This document shows positions 11,810-26,360 of a stretch of DNA of 64,000 bases, piece by piece (position 1 is the stretch's first letter; each line of letters begins with the position of its first letter). The DNA is taken from positions 310,001 through 374,000 of the forward strand of contig NW_027331436.1 in NCBI RefSeq assembly GCF_022965805.1. The letters run 5' to 3'. The notes under the pieces were generated by a model. The model saw only the letters and a program-made list of their open reading frames with translations. It was not told the origin of the DNA and did not search any database. The DNA comes from Primulina eburnea. Lineage: Eukaryota > Streptophyta > Magnoliopsida > Lamiales > Gesneriaceae. The position numbers and the translations under genes were made by a program.

Positions 11810-13365
11810 TGGGCTAAACATTGCTCAATATTGTTGTAATCTACTACTTGTCATCCTCAAACGGATGGACAAACTGAAGTTGTCAATAGAACTTATATGG
11901 GCTAAACTTTGCTCAATATTGTTGTAATCTACTACTTGTCATCCCCAAACGGATGGACAAACTGAAGTTGTAAATAGAACTTTGGGAACACTTGTGCGTC
12001 CTATTCTTAAAAAGAACTTGGATTGACATTTCTATGCACTTTATTTTGAGGTTGCCTAGGACTAAGAAGGGGAGGGATTCTATTTTTGGATTACTTTATG
12101 GCCTAACTTTGCTCCATATTGTTGTAATCTACTACTTGTCATCCTCAAACGGATGGACAAACTGAAGTTGTCAATAGAACTTTGGGAACACTTTTGCGTG
12201 CTATTCTTAAAAAGAACTTGGATTGACATTTCTAAGGACTTTATTTTGGGGTTGCCTAGGACTAAGAAGGGGAGGGATTCTATTTTTGGATTACTTTATG
12301 GGCTAAACTTTGCACAATATTGTTGTAATCTACTACTTGTCATCCTCAAACGGATGGAAAAACTGAAGTTGTCAATAGAACTTATATGGCCTAACCTTTG
12401 CTCAATATTGTTGTAATTTACTACTTGTCATTCTCAAACGGATGGACAAACTGAAGTTGTAAATAGAACTTTGGGAACACTTTTGCGTGCTATTCTTAAA
12501 AAGAACTTGGATTGACATTTCTATGCACTTTATTTTGGGGTTGCCTAGGACTGAGAAGGGGAGGGATTCTATTTATGGATTACTTTATGGGCTAAACTTT
12601 GTTCAATATTGTTGTAATCTACTACTTGTCATCCTCAAACAGATGGACAAACTGAAGTTGTCAATAGAACTTTGGGAACACTTTTGCGTGCTATTCTTAA
12701 AAGAAGGGGAGGGATTCTATTTTCGGATTACTTTATGGGCTAAACTTTGCTCAATATTGTTGTAATCTACTACTTGTCATCCCCAAACGGATGGACAAAC
12801 TGAATTTGTAAATAGAACTTTGGGAACACTTGTGCGTGCTATTCTTAAAAGAACTTGGATTGACATTTCTATGCACTTTATTTTGGGGTTGCCTAGGACT
12901 AAGAAGGGGAGGGATTCTATTTTTGGATTACTTTATGGGCTAAACTTTAATCCATATTGTTGTAATCTACTACTTGTCATCCTCAAACGGATGGACAAAC
13001 TGAAGTTGTCAATAGAACTTTGGGAACACTTTTGCGTGCTATTCTTAAAAGAAGGGGAGGGATTCTATTTTCGGATTACTTTATGGGCTAAACTTTGCTC
13101 AATATTGTTGTAATCTACTACTTGTCATCCCCAAACGGATGGACAAACTGAAGTTGTAAATAGAACTTTAGGAACACTTGTGCGTGCTATTCTTAAAAGA
13201 ACTTGGATTGACATTTCTATGCACTTTATTTTGGGGTTGCCAAGGACTAAGAAGGGGAGGGATTCTATTTTTGGATTACTTTATGGGCTAAACTTTAATC
13301 CATATTGTTGTAATCTACTACTTGTCATCCTCAAACGGATGGACAAACTGAAGTTGTAAATAGAA
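11810..13365 (+). repeat. Mosaic block, partner of 7,090 to 8,650
   Basis: The second copy of the 4,717 bp spaced repeat. Its right part also belongs to the 6,030 bp spaced repeat that starts near 12,300, so this stretch has two different partners. One monomer carries TCTAAGGAC (MDF changed to KDF, near 12,232), a private mutation. Confidence 0.8.
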
Positions 13366-15220
13366 CTTTGGGAACACTTTTGCGTGCTATTCTTAAAAGA
13401 ACTTGGACTGATATTTCTATGGACTTTATTTTAGGGTTGCCTAGGACTAAGAAGGTGAGGGATTCTATTTTTGGATTACTTTATAGGCTAAACTTTGCTC
13501 AATATTGTTGTAATCTACTACTTTTCATCCTCAAACGGAAGGACAAACTGAAGTTGTCAATAGAACTTTGGGAACACTTTTGCGTGCTATTCTTACAAAG
13601 AACTTGGATTGACATTTCTATGGACTTTATTTTGGGGTTGACAAGGACTAAGAAGGGGAGGGATTCTATTTTTGGATTACTTTATGGCTAAACTTTGCTC
13701 AATATTGTTGTAATCTACTACTTGTCATCCTCAAACAGATTGACAAACTGAAGTTGTAAATTGAACTTTGGGAACACTTTTGCGTGCTATTCTTAAAAAG
13801 AACTTGGATTGACATTTCTATGGACTTTATTCTGGGGTTGCCTAGGACTAAGAAGGGGAGGGATTCTATTTTTAGATTACTTTATGGGCTAAACTTTGCT
13901 CAATATTGTTGTAATCTACTACTTGTCATCCTCAAACGGATGGACAAACTGAAGTTGTAAATAGAACTTTGGGAACACTTTTGCGTGCTATTCTTAAAAG
14001 AACTTGGACTGACATTTCTATGGACTTTATTTTGGGGTTGCCTAGGACTAAGAAGGGGAGGGATTCTATTTTTGGATTACTTTATGGGCTAAACTTTGCT
14101 CAATATTGTTGTAATCTACTATTTGTCATCCTCAAACGGATGGACAAACTGAAGTTGTCAATAGAACTTTAGGAACACTTTTGCGTGCTATTCTTAAAAA
14201 GAACTTGGATTGACATTTCTATGGACTTTATTTTGGGGTTGCCAATGACTAAGAAGGGGAGGGATTCTATTTTTGGATTACTTTATGGCTAAACTTTGCT
14301 CAATATTGTTGTAATCTACTACTTGTCATCCTCAAACAGATGGACAAACTGAAGTTGTAAATAGAACTTTGGGAACACTTTTGCGTGCTATTCTTAAAAA
14401 GAACTTGGATTGACATTTCTATGGACTTTATTTTGGGGTTGCCTAGGACTAAGAAGGGGAGGGATTCTATTTTTGGATTACTTTATGGGCTAAACTTTGC
14501 ACAATAAAGTTGTAATCTACAACTTGTCATCCTCAAACGGATGGACAAACTGAAGTTGTAAATAGAACTTTGGGAACACTTTTGCGTGCTATTCTTAAAA
14601 AGAACTTGGATTGACATTTCTATGCACTTTATTTGGGGTTGCCTAGGACTAAGAAGGGGAGGAATTCTATTTTTGGATTACTTTATGGCTAAACTTTGCT
14701 CAATATTGTTGTAATCTACTACTTGTCATCCTCAAACGGATGGACAAACTGAAGTTGTAAATAGAACTTTGAGAACACTTTTGCGTGCTATTCTTAAAAA
14801 GAACTTGGATTGACATTTCTATGGACTTTATTCTTGGGTTGCCTAGGACTAAGAAGGGGAGGGATTCTATTTTTGGATTACTTTATGGACTAAACTTTGC
14901 TCAATATTGTTGTAATCTACTATTTGTCATCCTCAAACGGATGGACAAACTGAAGTTGTCAATAGAACTTATATGGGCTAAACTTTGCTCAATATTGTTG
15001 TAATCTACTACTTGTCATCCCCAAACGGATGGACAAACTGAAGTTGTAAATAGAACTTTGGGAACACTTTTGCGTGCTATTCTTAAAAGAACTTGGACTG
15101 ACATTTCTGTGGACTTTATTTTGGGGTTGCCTAGGACTAAGAAGGTAAGGGATTCTATTTTTGGATTACTTTATGGGCTAAACTTTGCTCAATATTGTTG
15201 TAATCTACTACTTGTCATCC
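12300..15220 (+). repeat. Mosaic block, partner at about 18,330 to 21,250 (spacing 6,030 bp)
   Basis: About 2.9 kb repeats 6,030 bp downstream with almost no change. Shared variants include PRTEKGRDSIYG (12,540 to 12,570), ACTGATATTTC with TTTAGGG (13,405 to 13,435), GGAAGGACAAAC (13,537), TTCTTACAAAG (13,590), CAGATTGAC (13,735) and the palindrome variant (14,507). The match ends near 15,220, where this copy reads CATCCCCAAACGG and the other CATCCTCAAACGG. Confidence 0.87.
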
Positions 15221-15296
15221 CCAAACGGATGGACAAACTGAAGTTGTAAATAGAACTTTGGGAACACTTGTGCGTGCTATTCTTAAAAGAACTTGG

Positions 15297-18200
15297 ATTG
15301 ACATTTCTATGCACTTTATTTTGGGGTTGCCAAGGACTAAGAAGGGGAGGGATTCTATTTTTGGATTACTTTATGGGCTAAACTTTAATCCATATTGTTG
15401 TAATCTACTACTTGTCATCCTCAAACGGATGGACAAACTGAAGTTGTAAATAGAACTTTGGGAACACTTTTGCGTGCTATTCTTAAAAGAACTTGGCCTG
15501 ACATTTCTGTGGACTTTATTTTGGGGTTGCCTAGGACTAAGAAGGTGAGGGATTCTTTTTTGGATTACTTTATGGGCTAAACTTTGCTCAATATTGTTGT
15601 AATCTACTACTTGTCATCCTCAAACGGATGGACAAACTGAAGTTGTAAATAGAACTTTGGGAACACTTGTGCGTGCTATTCTTAAAAGAACTTGGATTCA
15701 CATTTCTATGCACTTTATTTTGGGGTTGCCTAGGACTAAGAAGGGGAGGGATTCTATTTTTGGATTACTTTATGGGCTAAACTTTGCTCAATATTGTTGT
15801 AATCTACTACTTGTCATCCTCAAACGGATGGAAAAACTGAAGTTGTCAATAGAACTTATATGGCCTAACCTTTGCTCAATATTGTTGTAATCTACTACTT
15901 GTCATTCTCAAACGGATGGACAAACTGAAGTTGTAAATAGAACTTTGGGAACACTTTTGCGTGCTATTCTTAAAAAGAACTTGGATTGACATTTCTATGG
16001 ACTTTATTTTGGGGTTGCCTAGGACTAAGAAGGGGAGGGATTCTATTTTTGGATTACTTTATGGGCTAAACTTTGCTCAATATTGTTGTAATCTACAATT
16101 TGTCATCCTCAAACGGATGGACAAACTGAAGTTGTCAATAGAACTTATATGGGCTAAACTTTGCTCAATATTGTTGTAATCTACTACTTGTCATCCCCAA
16201 ACAGATGGACAAACTGAAGTTGTAAATAGAACTTTGGGAACACTTGTGCGTGCTATTCTTAAAAGAACTTGGATTGACATTTCTATGGACTTTATTTTGG
16301 GGTTGCCTAGGACTAAGAAGGGGAGGGATTCTATTTTTGCATTACTTTATGGGCTAAACTTTGCTCCATATTGTTGTAATGTACTACTTGTCATCCTCAA
16401 ACGGATGGACAAACTGAATTTGTAAATAGAACTTTGGAAACACTTTTGCGTGCTATTCTTAAAAGAACTTGGACTGACATTTCTGTGGACTTTATTTTGG
16501 GGTTGCCTAGGACTAATAAGGTGAGGGATTCTATTTTTGGATTACTTTATGGGCTAAACTTTGCTCAATATTGTTGTAATCTACTACTTGTCATCCTCAA
16601 ACGGATGGACAAACTGAAGTTGTAAATAGAACTTTGGGAACACTTTTGCGTGCTATTCTTAAAAAGAACTTGGATTGACATTTCTATGGACTTTATTTTG
16701 GGGTTGCCAATGACTAAGAAGGGGAGGGATTCTATTTTTGGATTACTTTATGGCTAAACTTTGCTCAATATTGTTGTAATCTACTACTTGTCATCCTCAA
16801 ACGGATGGACAAACTGAAGTTGTAAATAGAACTTTGGGAACACTTTTGCGTGCTATTCTTAAAAAGAACTTGGATTGACATTTCTATGGACTTTATTTTG
16901 GGGTTGCCTAGGACTAAGAAGGGGAGGGATTCTATTTTTGGATTACTTTATGGGCTAAACTTTGCACAATAAAGTTGTAATCTACAACTTGTCATCCTCA
17001 AACGGATGGACAAACTGAAGTTGTAAATAGAACTTTGGGAACACTTTTGCGTGCTATTCTTAAAAAGAACTTGGATTGACATTTCTATGCACTTTATTTT
17101 GGGGTTGCCTAGGACTAAGAAGGGGAGGGATTCTATTTTTGGATTACTTTATGGCTAAACTTTGCTCAATATTGTTGTAATCTACTACTTGTCATCCTCA
17201 AACGGATGGACAAACTGAAGTTGTAAATAGAACTTTGAGAACACTTTTGCGTGCTATTCTTAAAAAGAACTTGGATTGACATTTCTATGGACTTTATTCT
17301 TGGGTTGCCTAGGACTAAGAAGGGGAGGGATTCTATTTTTGGATTACTTTATGGGCTAAACTTTGCTCAATATTGTTGTAATCTACTATTTGTCATCCTC
17401 AAACGGATGGACAAACTGAAGTTGTCAATAGAACTTATATGGGCTAAACTTTGCTCAATATTGTTGTAATCTACTACTTGTCATCCCCAAACGGATGGAC
17501 AAACTGAAGTTGTAAATAGAACTTTGGGAACACTTTTGCGTGCTATTCTTAAAAGAACTTGGACTGACATTTCTGTGGACTTTATTTTGGGGTTGCCTAG
17601 GACTAAGAAGGTAAGGGATTCTATTTTTGGATTACTTTATGTGCTAAACTTTGCTCAATATTGTTGTAATCTACTACTTGTCATCCTCAAACGGATGGAC
17701 AAACTGAAGTTGTAAATAGAACTTTGGGAACACTTGTGCGTGCTATTCTTAAAAGAACTTGGATTAACATTTCTATGCACTTTATTTTGGGGTTGCCTAG
17801 GACTAAGAAGGGGAGGGATTCTATTTTTGGATTACTTTATGGGCTAAACTTTGCTCAACATTGTTGTAATCTACTACTTGTCATCCTCAAACGGATGGAA
17901 AAACTGAAGTTGTCAAAGAACTTATATGGCCTAACCTTTGCTCAATATTGTTGTAATCTACTACTTGTCATTCTCAAACGGATGGACAAACTGAAGTTGT
18001 AAATAGAACTTTGGGAACACTTTTGCGTGCTATTCTTAAAAAGAACTTGGATTGACATTTTTATGCACTTTATTTTGGGGTTGCCTAGGACTGAGAAGGT
18101 GAGGGATTCTATTTTTGGATTACTTTATGGGCTAAACTTTGCTCAATATTGTTGTAATCTACTTCTTGTCATCCTCAAACGGATGGACAAACTGAAGTTG

Positions 18201-18341
18201 TAAATAAAACTTTGAGAACACTTTTGCGTGCTATTCTTAAAAAGAACTTGGATTGACATTTCTATGGACTTTATTCTGGGGTTGCCTAGGACTAAGAAGG
18301 GGAGGGATTCTATTTTTGGATTACTTTATGGGCTAAACTTT
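15297..18341 (+). repeat. Mosaic block, partner of 8,490 to 11,535
   Basis: The second copy of the 6,806 bp spaced repeat. It has a one-base shorter T run at 15,555 than its partner (at 8,749). One monomer has TTTTTATGCAC near 18,058 in place of TTTCTATGCAC. It contains the palindrome variant at 16,972. At its right end it passes directly into the second copy of the 6,030 bp repeat. Confidence 0.85.
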
Positions 18342-21250
18342 GCACAATATTGTTGTAATCTACTACTTGTCATCCTCAAACGGATGGAAAAACTGAAGTT
18401 GTCAATAGAACTTATATGGCCTAACCTTTGCTCAATATTGTTGTAATTTACTACTTGTCATTCTCAAACGGATGGACAAACTGAAGTTGTAAATAGAACT
18501 TTGGGAACACTTTTGCGTGCTATTCTTAAAAAGAACTTGGATTGACATTTCTATGCACTTTATTTTGGGGTTGCCTAGGACTGAGAAGGGGAGGGATTCT
18601 ATTTATGGATTACTTTATGGGCTAAACTTTGTTCAATATTGTTGTAATCTACTACTTGTCATCCTCAAACAGATGGACAAACTGAAGTTGTCAATAGAAC
18701 TTTGGGAACACTTTTGCGTGCTATTCTTAAAAGAAGGGGAGGGATTCTATTTTCGGATTACTTTATGGGCTAAACTTTGCTCAATATTGTTGTAATCTAC
18801 TACTTGTCATCCCCAAACGGATGGACAAACTGAAATTGTAAATAGAACTTTGGGAACACTTGTGCGTGCTATTCTTAAAAGAACTTGGATTGACATTTCT
18901 ATGCACTTTATTTTGGGGTTGCCTAGGACTAAGAAGGGGAGGGATTCTATTTTTGGATTACTTTATGGGCTAAACTTTAATCCATATTGTTGTAATCTAC
19001 TACTTGTCATCCTCAAACGGATGGACAAACTGAAGTTGTCAATAGAACTTTGGGAACACTTTTGCGTGCTATTCTTAAAAGAAGGGGAGGGATTCTATTT
19101 TCGGATTACTTTATGGGCTAAACTTTGCTCAATATTGTTGTAATCTACTACTTGTCATCCCCAAACGGATGGACAAACTGAAGTTGTAAATAGAACTTTA
19201 GGAACACTTGTGCGTGCTATTCTTAAAAGAACTTGGATTGACATTTCTATGCACTTTATTTTGGGGTTGCCAAGGACTAAGAAGGGGAGGGATTCTATTT
19301 TTGGATTACTTTATGGGCTAAACTTTAATCCATATTGTTGTAATCTACTACTTGTCATCCTCAAACGGATGGACAAACTGAAGTTGTAAATAGAACTTTG
19401 GGAACACTTTTGCGTGCTATTCTTAAAAGAACTTGGACTGATATTTCTATGGACTTTATTTTAGGGTTGCCTAGGACTAAGAAGGTGAGGGATTCTATTT
19501 TTGGATTACTTTATAGGCTAAACTTTGCTCAATATTGTTGTAATCTACTACTTTTCATCCTCAAACGGAAGGACAAACTGAAGTTGTCAATAGAACTTTG
19601 GGAACACTTTTGCGTGCTATTCTTACAAAGAACTTGGATTGACATTTCTATGGACTTTATTTTGGGGTTGACAAGGACTAAGAAGGGGAGGGATTCTATT
19701 TTTGGATTACTTTATGGCTAAACTTTGCTCAATATTGTTGTAATCTACTACTTGTCATCCTCAAACAGATTGACAAACTGAAGTTGTAAATTGAACTTTG
19801 GGAACACTTTTGCGTGCTATTCTTAAAAAGAACTTGGATTGACATTCTATGGACTTTATTCTGGGGTTGCCTAGGACTAAGAAGGGGAGGGATTCTATTT
19901 TTAGATTACTTTATGGGCTAAACTTTGCTCAATATTGTTGTAATCTACTACTTGTCATCCTCAAACGGATGGACAAACTGAAGTTGTAAATAGAACTTTG
20001 GGAACACTTTTGCGTGCTATTCTTAAAAGAACTTGGACTGACATTTCTATGGACTTTATTTTGGGGTTGCCTAGGACTAAGAAGGGGAGGGATTCTATTT
20101 TTGGATTACTTTATGGGCTAAACTTTGCTCAATATTGTTGTAATCTACTATTTGTCATCCTCAAACGGATGGACAAACTGAAGTTGTCAATAGAACTTTA
20201 GGAACACTTTTGCGTGCTATTCTTAAAAAGAACTTGGATTGACATTTCTATGGACTTTATTTTGGGGTTGCCAATGACTAAGAAGGGGAGGGATTCTATT
20301 TTTGGATTACTTTATGGCTAAACTTTGCTCAATATTGTTGTAATCTACTACTTGTCATCCTCAAACAGATGGACAAACTGAAGTTGTAAATAGAACTTTG
20401 GGAACACTTTTGCGTGCTATTCTTAAAAAGAACTTGGATTGACATTTCTATGGACTTTATTTTGGGGTTGCCTAGGACTAAGAAGGGGAGGGATTCTATT
20501 TTTGGATTACTTTATGGGCTAAACTTTGCACAATAAAGTTGTAATCTACAACTTGTCATCCTCAAACGGATGGACAAACTGAAGTTGTAAATAGAACTTT
20601 GGGAACACTTTTGCGTGCTATTCTTAAAAAGAACTTGGATTGACATTTCTATGCACTTTATTTTGGGGTTGCCTAGGACTAAGAAGGGGAGGAATTCTAT
20701 TTTTGGATTACTTTATGGCTAAACTTTGCTCAATATTGTTGTAATCTACTACTTGTCATCCTCAAACGGATGGACAAACTGAAGTTGTAAATAGAACTTT
20801 GAGAACACTTTTGCGTGCTATTCTTAAAAAGAACTTGGATTGACATTTCTATGGACTTTATTCTTGGGTTGCCTAGGACTAAGAAGGGGAGGGATTCTAT
20901 TTTTGGATTACTTTATGGACTAAACTTTGCTCAATATTGTTGTAATCTACTATTTGTCATCCTCAAACGGATGGACAAACTGAAGTTGTCAATAGAACTT
21001 ATATGGGCTAAACTTTGCTCAATATTGTTGTAATCTACTACTTGTCATCCCCAAACGGATGGACAAACTGAAGTTGTAAATAGAACTTTGGGAACACTTT
21101 TGCGTGCTATTCTTAAAAGAACTTGGACTGACATTTCTGTGGACTTTATTTTGGGGTTGCCTAGGACTAAGAAGGTAAGGGATTCTATTTTTGGATTACT
21201 TTATGGGCTAAACTTTGCTCAATATTGTTGTAATCTACTACTTGTCATCC
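18330..21250 (+). repeat. Mosaic block, partner of 12,300 to 15,220
   Basis: The second copy of the 6,030 bp spaced repeat. A one-base deletion (GACATTCTATGG near 19,842, where the partner has GACATTTCTATGG) shifts the spacing to 6,029 bp locally. The block then passes into a stretch that also matches about 10,718 to 11,790 at a spacing of 10,370 bp. Confidence 0.86.
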
Positions 21251-24200
21251 TCAAACGGATGGACAAACTGAAGTTGTAAATAGAACTTTGGGAACACTTG
21301 TGCGTGCTATTCTTAAAAGAACTTGGATTAACATTTCTATGCACTTTATTTTGGGGTTGCCTAGGACTAAGAAGGGGAGGGATTCTATTTTTGGATTACT
21401 TTATGGGCTAAACTTTGCTCAACATTGTTGTAATCTACTACTTGTCATCCTCAAACGGATGGAAAAACTGAAGTTGTCAAAGAACTTATATGGCCTAACC
21501 TTTGCTCAATATTGTTGTAATCTACTACTTGTCATTCTCAAACGGATGGACAAACTGAAGTTGTAAATAGAACTTTGGGAAAACTTTTGCGTGCTATTCT
21601 TAAAAAGAACTTGGATTGACATTTCTATGCACTTTATTTTGGGGTTGCCTAGGACTGAGAAGATGAGGGATTCTATTTTTGGATTACTTTATGGGCTAAA
21701 CTTTGCTCAATATTGTTGTAATCTACTACTTGTCATCCTCAAACGGATGGACAAACTGAAGTTGTAAATAGAACTTTGAGAACACTTTTGCGTGCTATTC
21801 TTAAAAAGAACTTGGATTGACATTTCTATGGACTTTATTCTGGGGTTGCCTAGGACTAAGAAGGGAGGGATTCTATTTTTGGATTACTTTATGGGCTAAA
21901 CTTTGCTCAATATTGTTGTAATCTACTATTTGTTATTCTCAAACGGATGGACAAACTGAAGTTGTCAATAGAACTTATATGGGCTAAACTTTGCTCAATA
22001 TTGTTGTAATCTACTACTTGTCATCCCCAAACGGATGGACAAACTGAAGTTGTAAATAGAACTTTGGGAACACTTGTGCGTGCTATTCTTAAAAGAACTT
22101 GGATTGACATTTCTATGGACTTTATTTTGGGGTTGCCTAGGACTAAGAAGGGGAGGGATTCTATTTTTGCATTACTTTATGGGCTAAACTTTGCTCCATA
22201 TTGTTGTAATCTACTACTTGTCATCCCCAAACGGATGGACAAACTGAAGTTGTAAATAGAACTTTGGGAACACTTTTGCGTGCTATTCTTAAAAGAACTT
22301 GGACTGACATTTCTATGCACTTTATTTTGGGGTTGCCTAGGACTAAGAAGGTGAGGGATTCTATTTTTGGATTACTTTATGGGCTAAACTTTGCTCAATA
22401 TTGTTGTAATCTACTACTTGTCATCCTCAAACGGATGGACAAACTGAAGTTGTAAATAGAACTTTGGGAACACTTGTGCGTGCTATTCTTAAAAAGAACT
22501 TGGATTGACATTTCTATGCACTTTATTTTGGGGTTGCCTAGGACTAAGAAGGGGAGGGATTCTATTTTTGGATTACTTTATGGGCTAAACATTGCTCAAT
22601 ATTGTTGTAATCTACTACTTGTCATCCTCAAACGGATGGACAAACTGAAGTTGTCAATAGAACTTATATGGGCTAAACTTTGCTCAATATTGTTGTAATC
22701 TACTACTTGTCATCCCCAAACGGATGGACAAACTGAAGTTGTAAATAGAACTTTGGGAACACTTGTGCGTCCTATTCTTAAAAGAACTTGGATTGACATT
22801 TCTATGCACTTTATTTGAGGTTGCCTAGGACTAAGAAGGGGAGGGATTCTATTTTTGGATTACTTTATGGCCTAACTTTTCTCCATATTGTTGTAATCTA
22901 CTACTTGTCATCCTCAAACGGATGGACAAACTGAAGTTGTCAATAGAACTTTGGGAACACTTTTGCGTGCTATTCTTAAAAAGAACTTGGATTGACATTT
23001 CTATGGACTTTATTTTGGGGTTGCCTAGGACTAAGAAGGGGAGGGATTCTATTTTTGGATTACTTTATGGGCTAAACTTTGCTCAATATTGTTGTAATCT
23101 ACTACTTGTCATCCTCAAACGGATGGAAAAACTGAAGTTGTCAATAGAACTTATATGGCCTAACCTTTGCTCAATATTGTTGTAATTTACTACTTGTCAT
23201 TCTCAAACGGATGGACAAACTGAAGTTGTAAATAGAACTTTGGGAACACTTTTGCGTGCTATTCTTAAAAAGAACTTGGATTGACATTTCTATGCACTTT
23301 ATTTTGGGGTTGCCTAGGACTGAGAAGGGGAGGGATTCTATTTTTGGATTACTTTATGGGCTAAACTTTGTTCAATATTGTTGTAATCTACTACTTGTCA
23401 TCCTCAAACAGATGGACAAACTGAAGTTGTCAATAGAACTTTGGGAACACTTTGCGTGCTATTCTTAAAAGAAGGGGAGGGATTCTATTTTCGGATTACT
23501 TTATGGGCTAAACTTTGCTCAATATTGTTGTAATCTACTACTTGTCATCCCCAAAAGGATGGACAAACTGAAGTTGTAAATAGAACTTTGGGAACACTTG
23601 TGCGTGCTATTCTTAAAAGAACTTGGATTGACATTTCTATGCACTTTATTTTGGGGTTGCCTAGGACTAAGAAGGGGAGGGATTCTATTTTTGGATTACT
23701 TTATGGGCTAAACTTTAATCCATATTGTTGTAATCTACTACTTGTCATCCTCAAACGGATGGACAAACTGAAGTTGTCAATAGAACTTTGGGAACACTTT
23801 TGCGTGCTATTCTTAAAAGAAGGGGAGGGATTCTATTTTCGGATTACTTTATGGGCTAAACTTTGCTCAATATTGTTGTAATCTACTACTTGTCATCCCC
23901 AAACGGATGGACAAACTGAAGTTGTAAATAGAACTTTAGGAACACTTGTGCGTGCTATTCTTAAAAGAACTTGGATTGACATTTCTATGCACTTTATTTT
24001 GGGGTTGCCAAGGACTAAGAAGGGGAGGGATTCTATTTTTGGATTACTTTATGGGCTAAACTTTAATCCATATTGTTGTAATCTACTACTTGTCATCCTC
24101 AAACGGATGGACAAACTGAAGTTGTAAATAGAACTTTGGGAACACTTTTGCGTGCTATTCTTAAAAGAACTTGGACTGATATTTCTATGGACTTTATTTT

Positions 24201-26360
24201 AGGGTTGCCTAGGACTAAGAAGGTGAGAAATTCTATTTTTGGATTACTTTATAGGCTAAACTTTGCTCAATATTGTTGTAATCTACTACTTTTCATCCTC
24301 AAACGGAAGGACAAACTGAAGTTGTCAATAGAACTTTGGGAACACTTTTGCGTGCTATTCTTACAAAGAACTTGGATTGACATTTCTATGGACTTTATTT
24401 TGGGGTTGACAAGGACTAAGAAGGGGAGGGATTCTATTTTTGGATTACTTTATGGCTAAACTTTGCTCAATATTGTTGTAATCTACTACTTGTCATCCTC
24501 AAACAGATTGACAAACTGAAGTTGTAAATTGAACTTTGGGAACACTTTTGCGTGCTATTCATAAAAAGAACTTGGATTGACATTTCTATGGACTTTATTC
24601 TGGGGTTGCCTAGGACTAAGAAGGGGAGGGATTCTATTTTTAGATTACTTTATGGGCTAAACTTTGCTCAATATTGTTGTAATCTACTACTTGTCATCCT
24701 CAAACGGATGGACAAACTGAAGTTGTAAATAGAACTTTGGGAACACTTTTGCGTGCTATTCTTAAAAGAACTTGGACTGACATTTCTATGGACTTTATTT
24801 TGGGGTTGCCTAGAACTAAGAAGGTGAGGGATTCTATTTTTGGATTACTTTATGGGCTAAACTTTGCTCAATATTGTTGTAATCTACTACTTGTCATCCT
24901 CAAACGGATGGACAAACTGAAGTTGTCAATAGAACTTTGGGAACACTTTTGCGTGCTATTCTTAAAAAGAACTTGGATTGACATTTCTATGCACTTTATT
25001 TTGGGGTTGCCTAGGACTAAGAAGGGGAGGGATTCTATTTTTGAATTACTTTATGGGCTAAACTTTGCACAATAAAGTTGTAATCTACAACTTGTCATCC
25101 TCAAACGGATGGACAAACTGAAGTTGTAAATAGAACTTTGGGAACACTTTTGCGTGCTATTCTTAAAAAGAACTTGGATTGACATATCTATGCACTTTAT
25201 TGTGGGGTTGCCTAGGACTAAGAAGGGGAGGGATTCTATTTTTGGATTACTTTATGGGCTAAACTTTGCTCAATATTGTTGTAATCTACTACTTGTCATC
25301 CTCAAACGGATGGACAAACTGAAGTTGTAAATAGAACTTTGAGAACACTTTTGCGTGCTATTCTTAAAAAGAACTTGGATTGACATTTCTATGGACTTTA
25401 TTCTGGGGTTGCCTAGGACTAAGAAGGGGAGGGATTCTATTTTTGGATTACTTTATGGGCTAAACTTTGCTCAATATTGTTGTAATCTAATATTTGTCAT
25501 CCTCTAACGGATGGACAAACTGAAGTTGTCAATAGAACTTATATGGGCTAAACTTTGCTCAATATTGTTGTAATCTACTACTTGTCATCCCCAAACGGAT
25601 GGACAAACTGAAGTTGTAAATAGAACTTTGGGAACACTTGTGCGTGCTATTCTTAAAAGAACATTGATTGACATTTCTATGGACTTTATTTTGGGGTTGC
25701 CTAGGACTAAGAAGGGGAGGGATTCTATTTTTGGATTACTTTATGGGCTAAACTTTGCTCCATATTGTTGTAATCTACTACTTGTCATCCTCAAACGGAT
25801 GGACAAACTGAAGTTGTAAATAGAACTTTGGGAACACTTTTGCGTGCTATTCTTAAAAAGAACTTGGATTGACATTTCTATGGACTTTATTTTGGGGTTG
25901 CCTAGGACTAAGAAGGGGAGGGATTCTAGTTTTGGATTACTTTATGGGCTAAACTTTGCTCAATATTGTTGTAATCTACTATTTGTCATCCTCAAACGGA
26001 TGGACAAACTGAAGTTGTCAATAGAACTTATATGGGCTAAACTTTGCTCAATATTGTTGTAATCTACTACTTGTCATCCCCAAACGGATGGACAAACTGA
26101 AGTTGTAAATAAAACTTTGGGAACACTTGTGCGTGCTATTCTTAAAAGAACTTGGATTGACATTTCTATGGACTTTATTTTGGGGTTGCCTAGGACTAAG
26201 AAGGGGAGGGATTCTATTTTTGCATTACTTTATGGGCTAAACTTTGCTCCATATTGTTGTAATCTACTACTTGTCATCCTAAAACGGATGGACAAACTGA
26301 AGTTGTAAATAGAACTTTGGGAACACTTTTGCGTGCTATTCTTAAAAGAACTTGGACTGA
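20160..26360 (+). repeat. 6.2 kb block repeated at 33,880 to 39,730
   Basis: Matches a stretch 13,711 to 13,714 bp downstream until about 23,370, then 13,367 bp downstream from about 23,713. The later copy therefore lacks 344 bp. The lost part starts after TGGGCTAAACTTTG in the TTCAATATTG monomer and rejoins at the AATCCATATTG (NFNPY) monomer. The right half overlaps the right copy of the 23.49 kb repeat. Confidence 0.82.
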
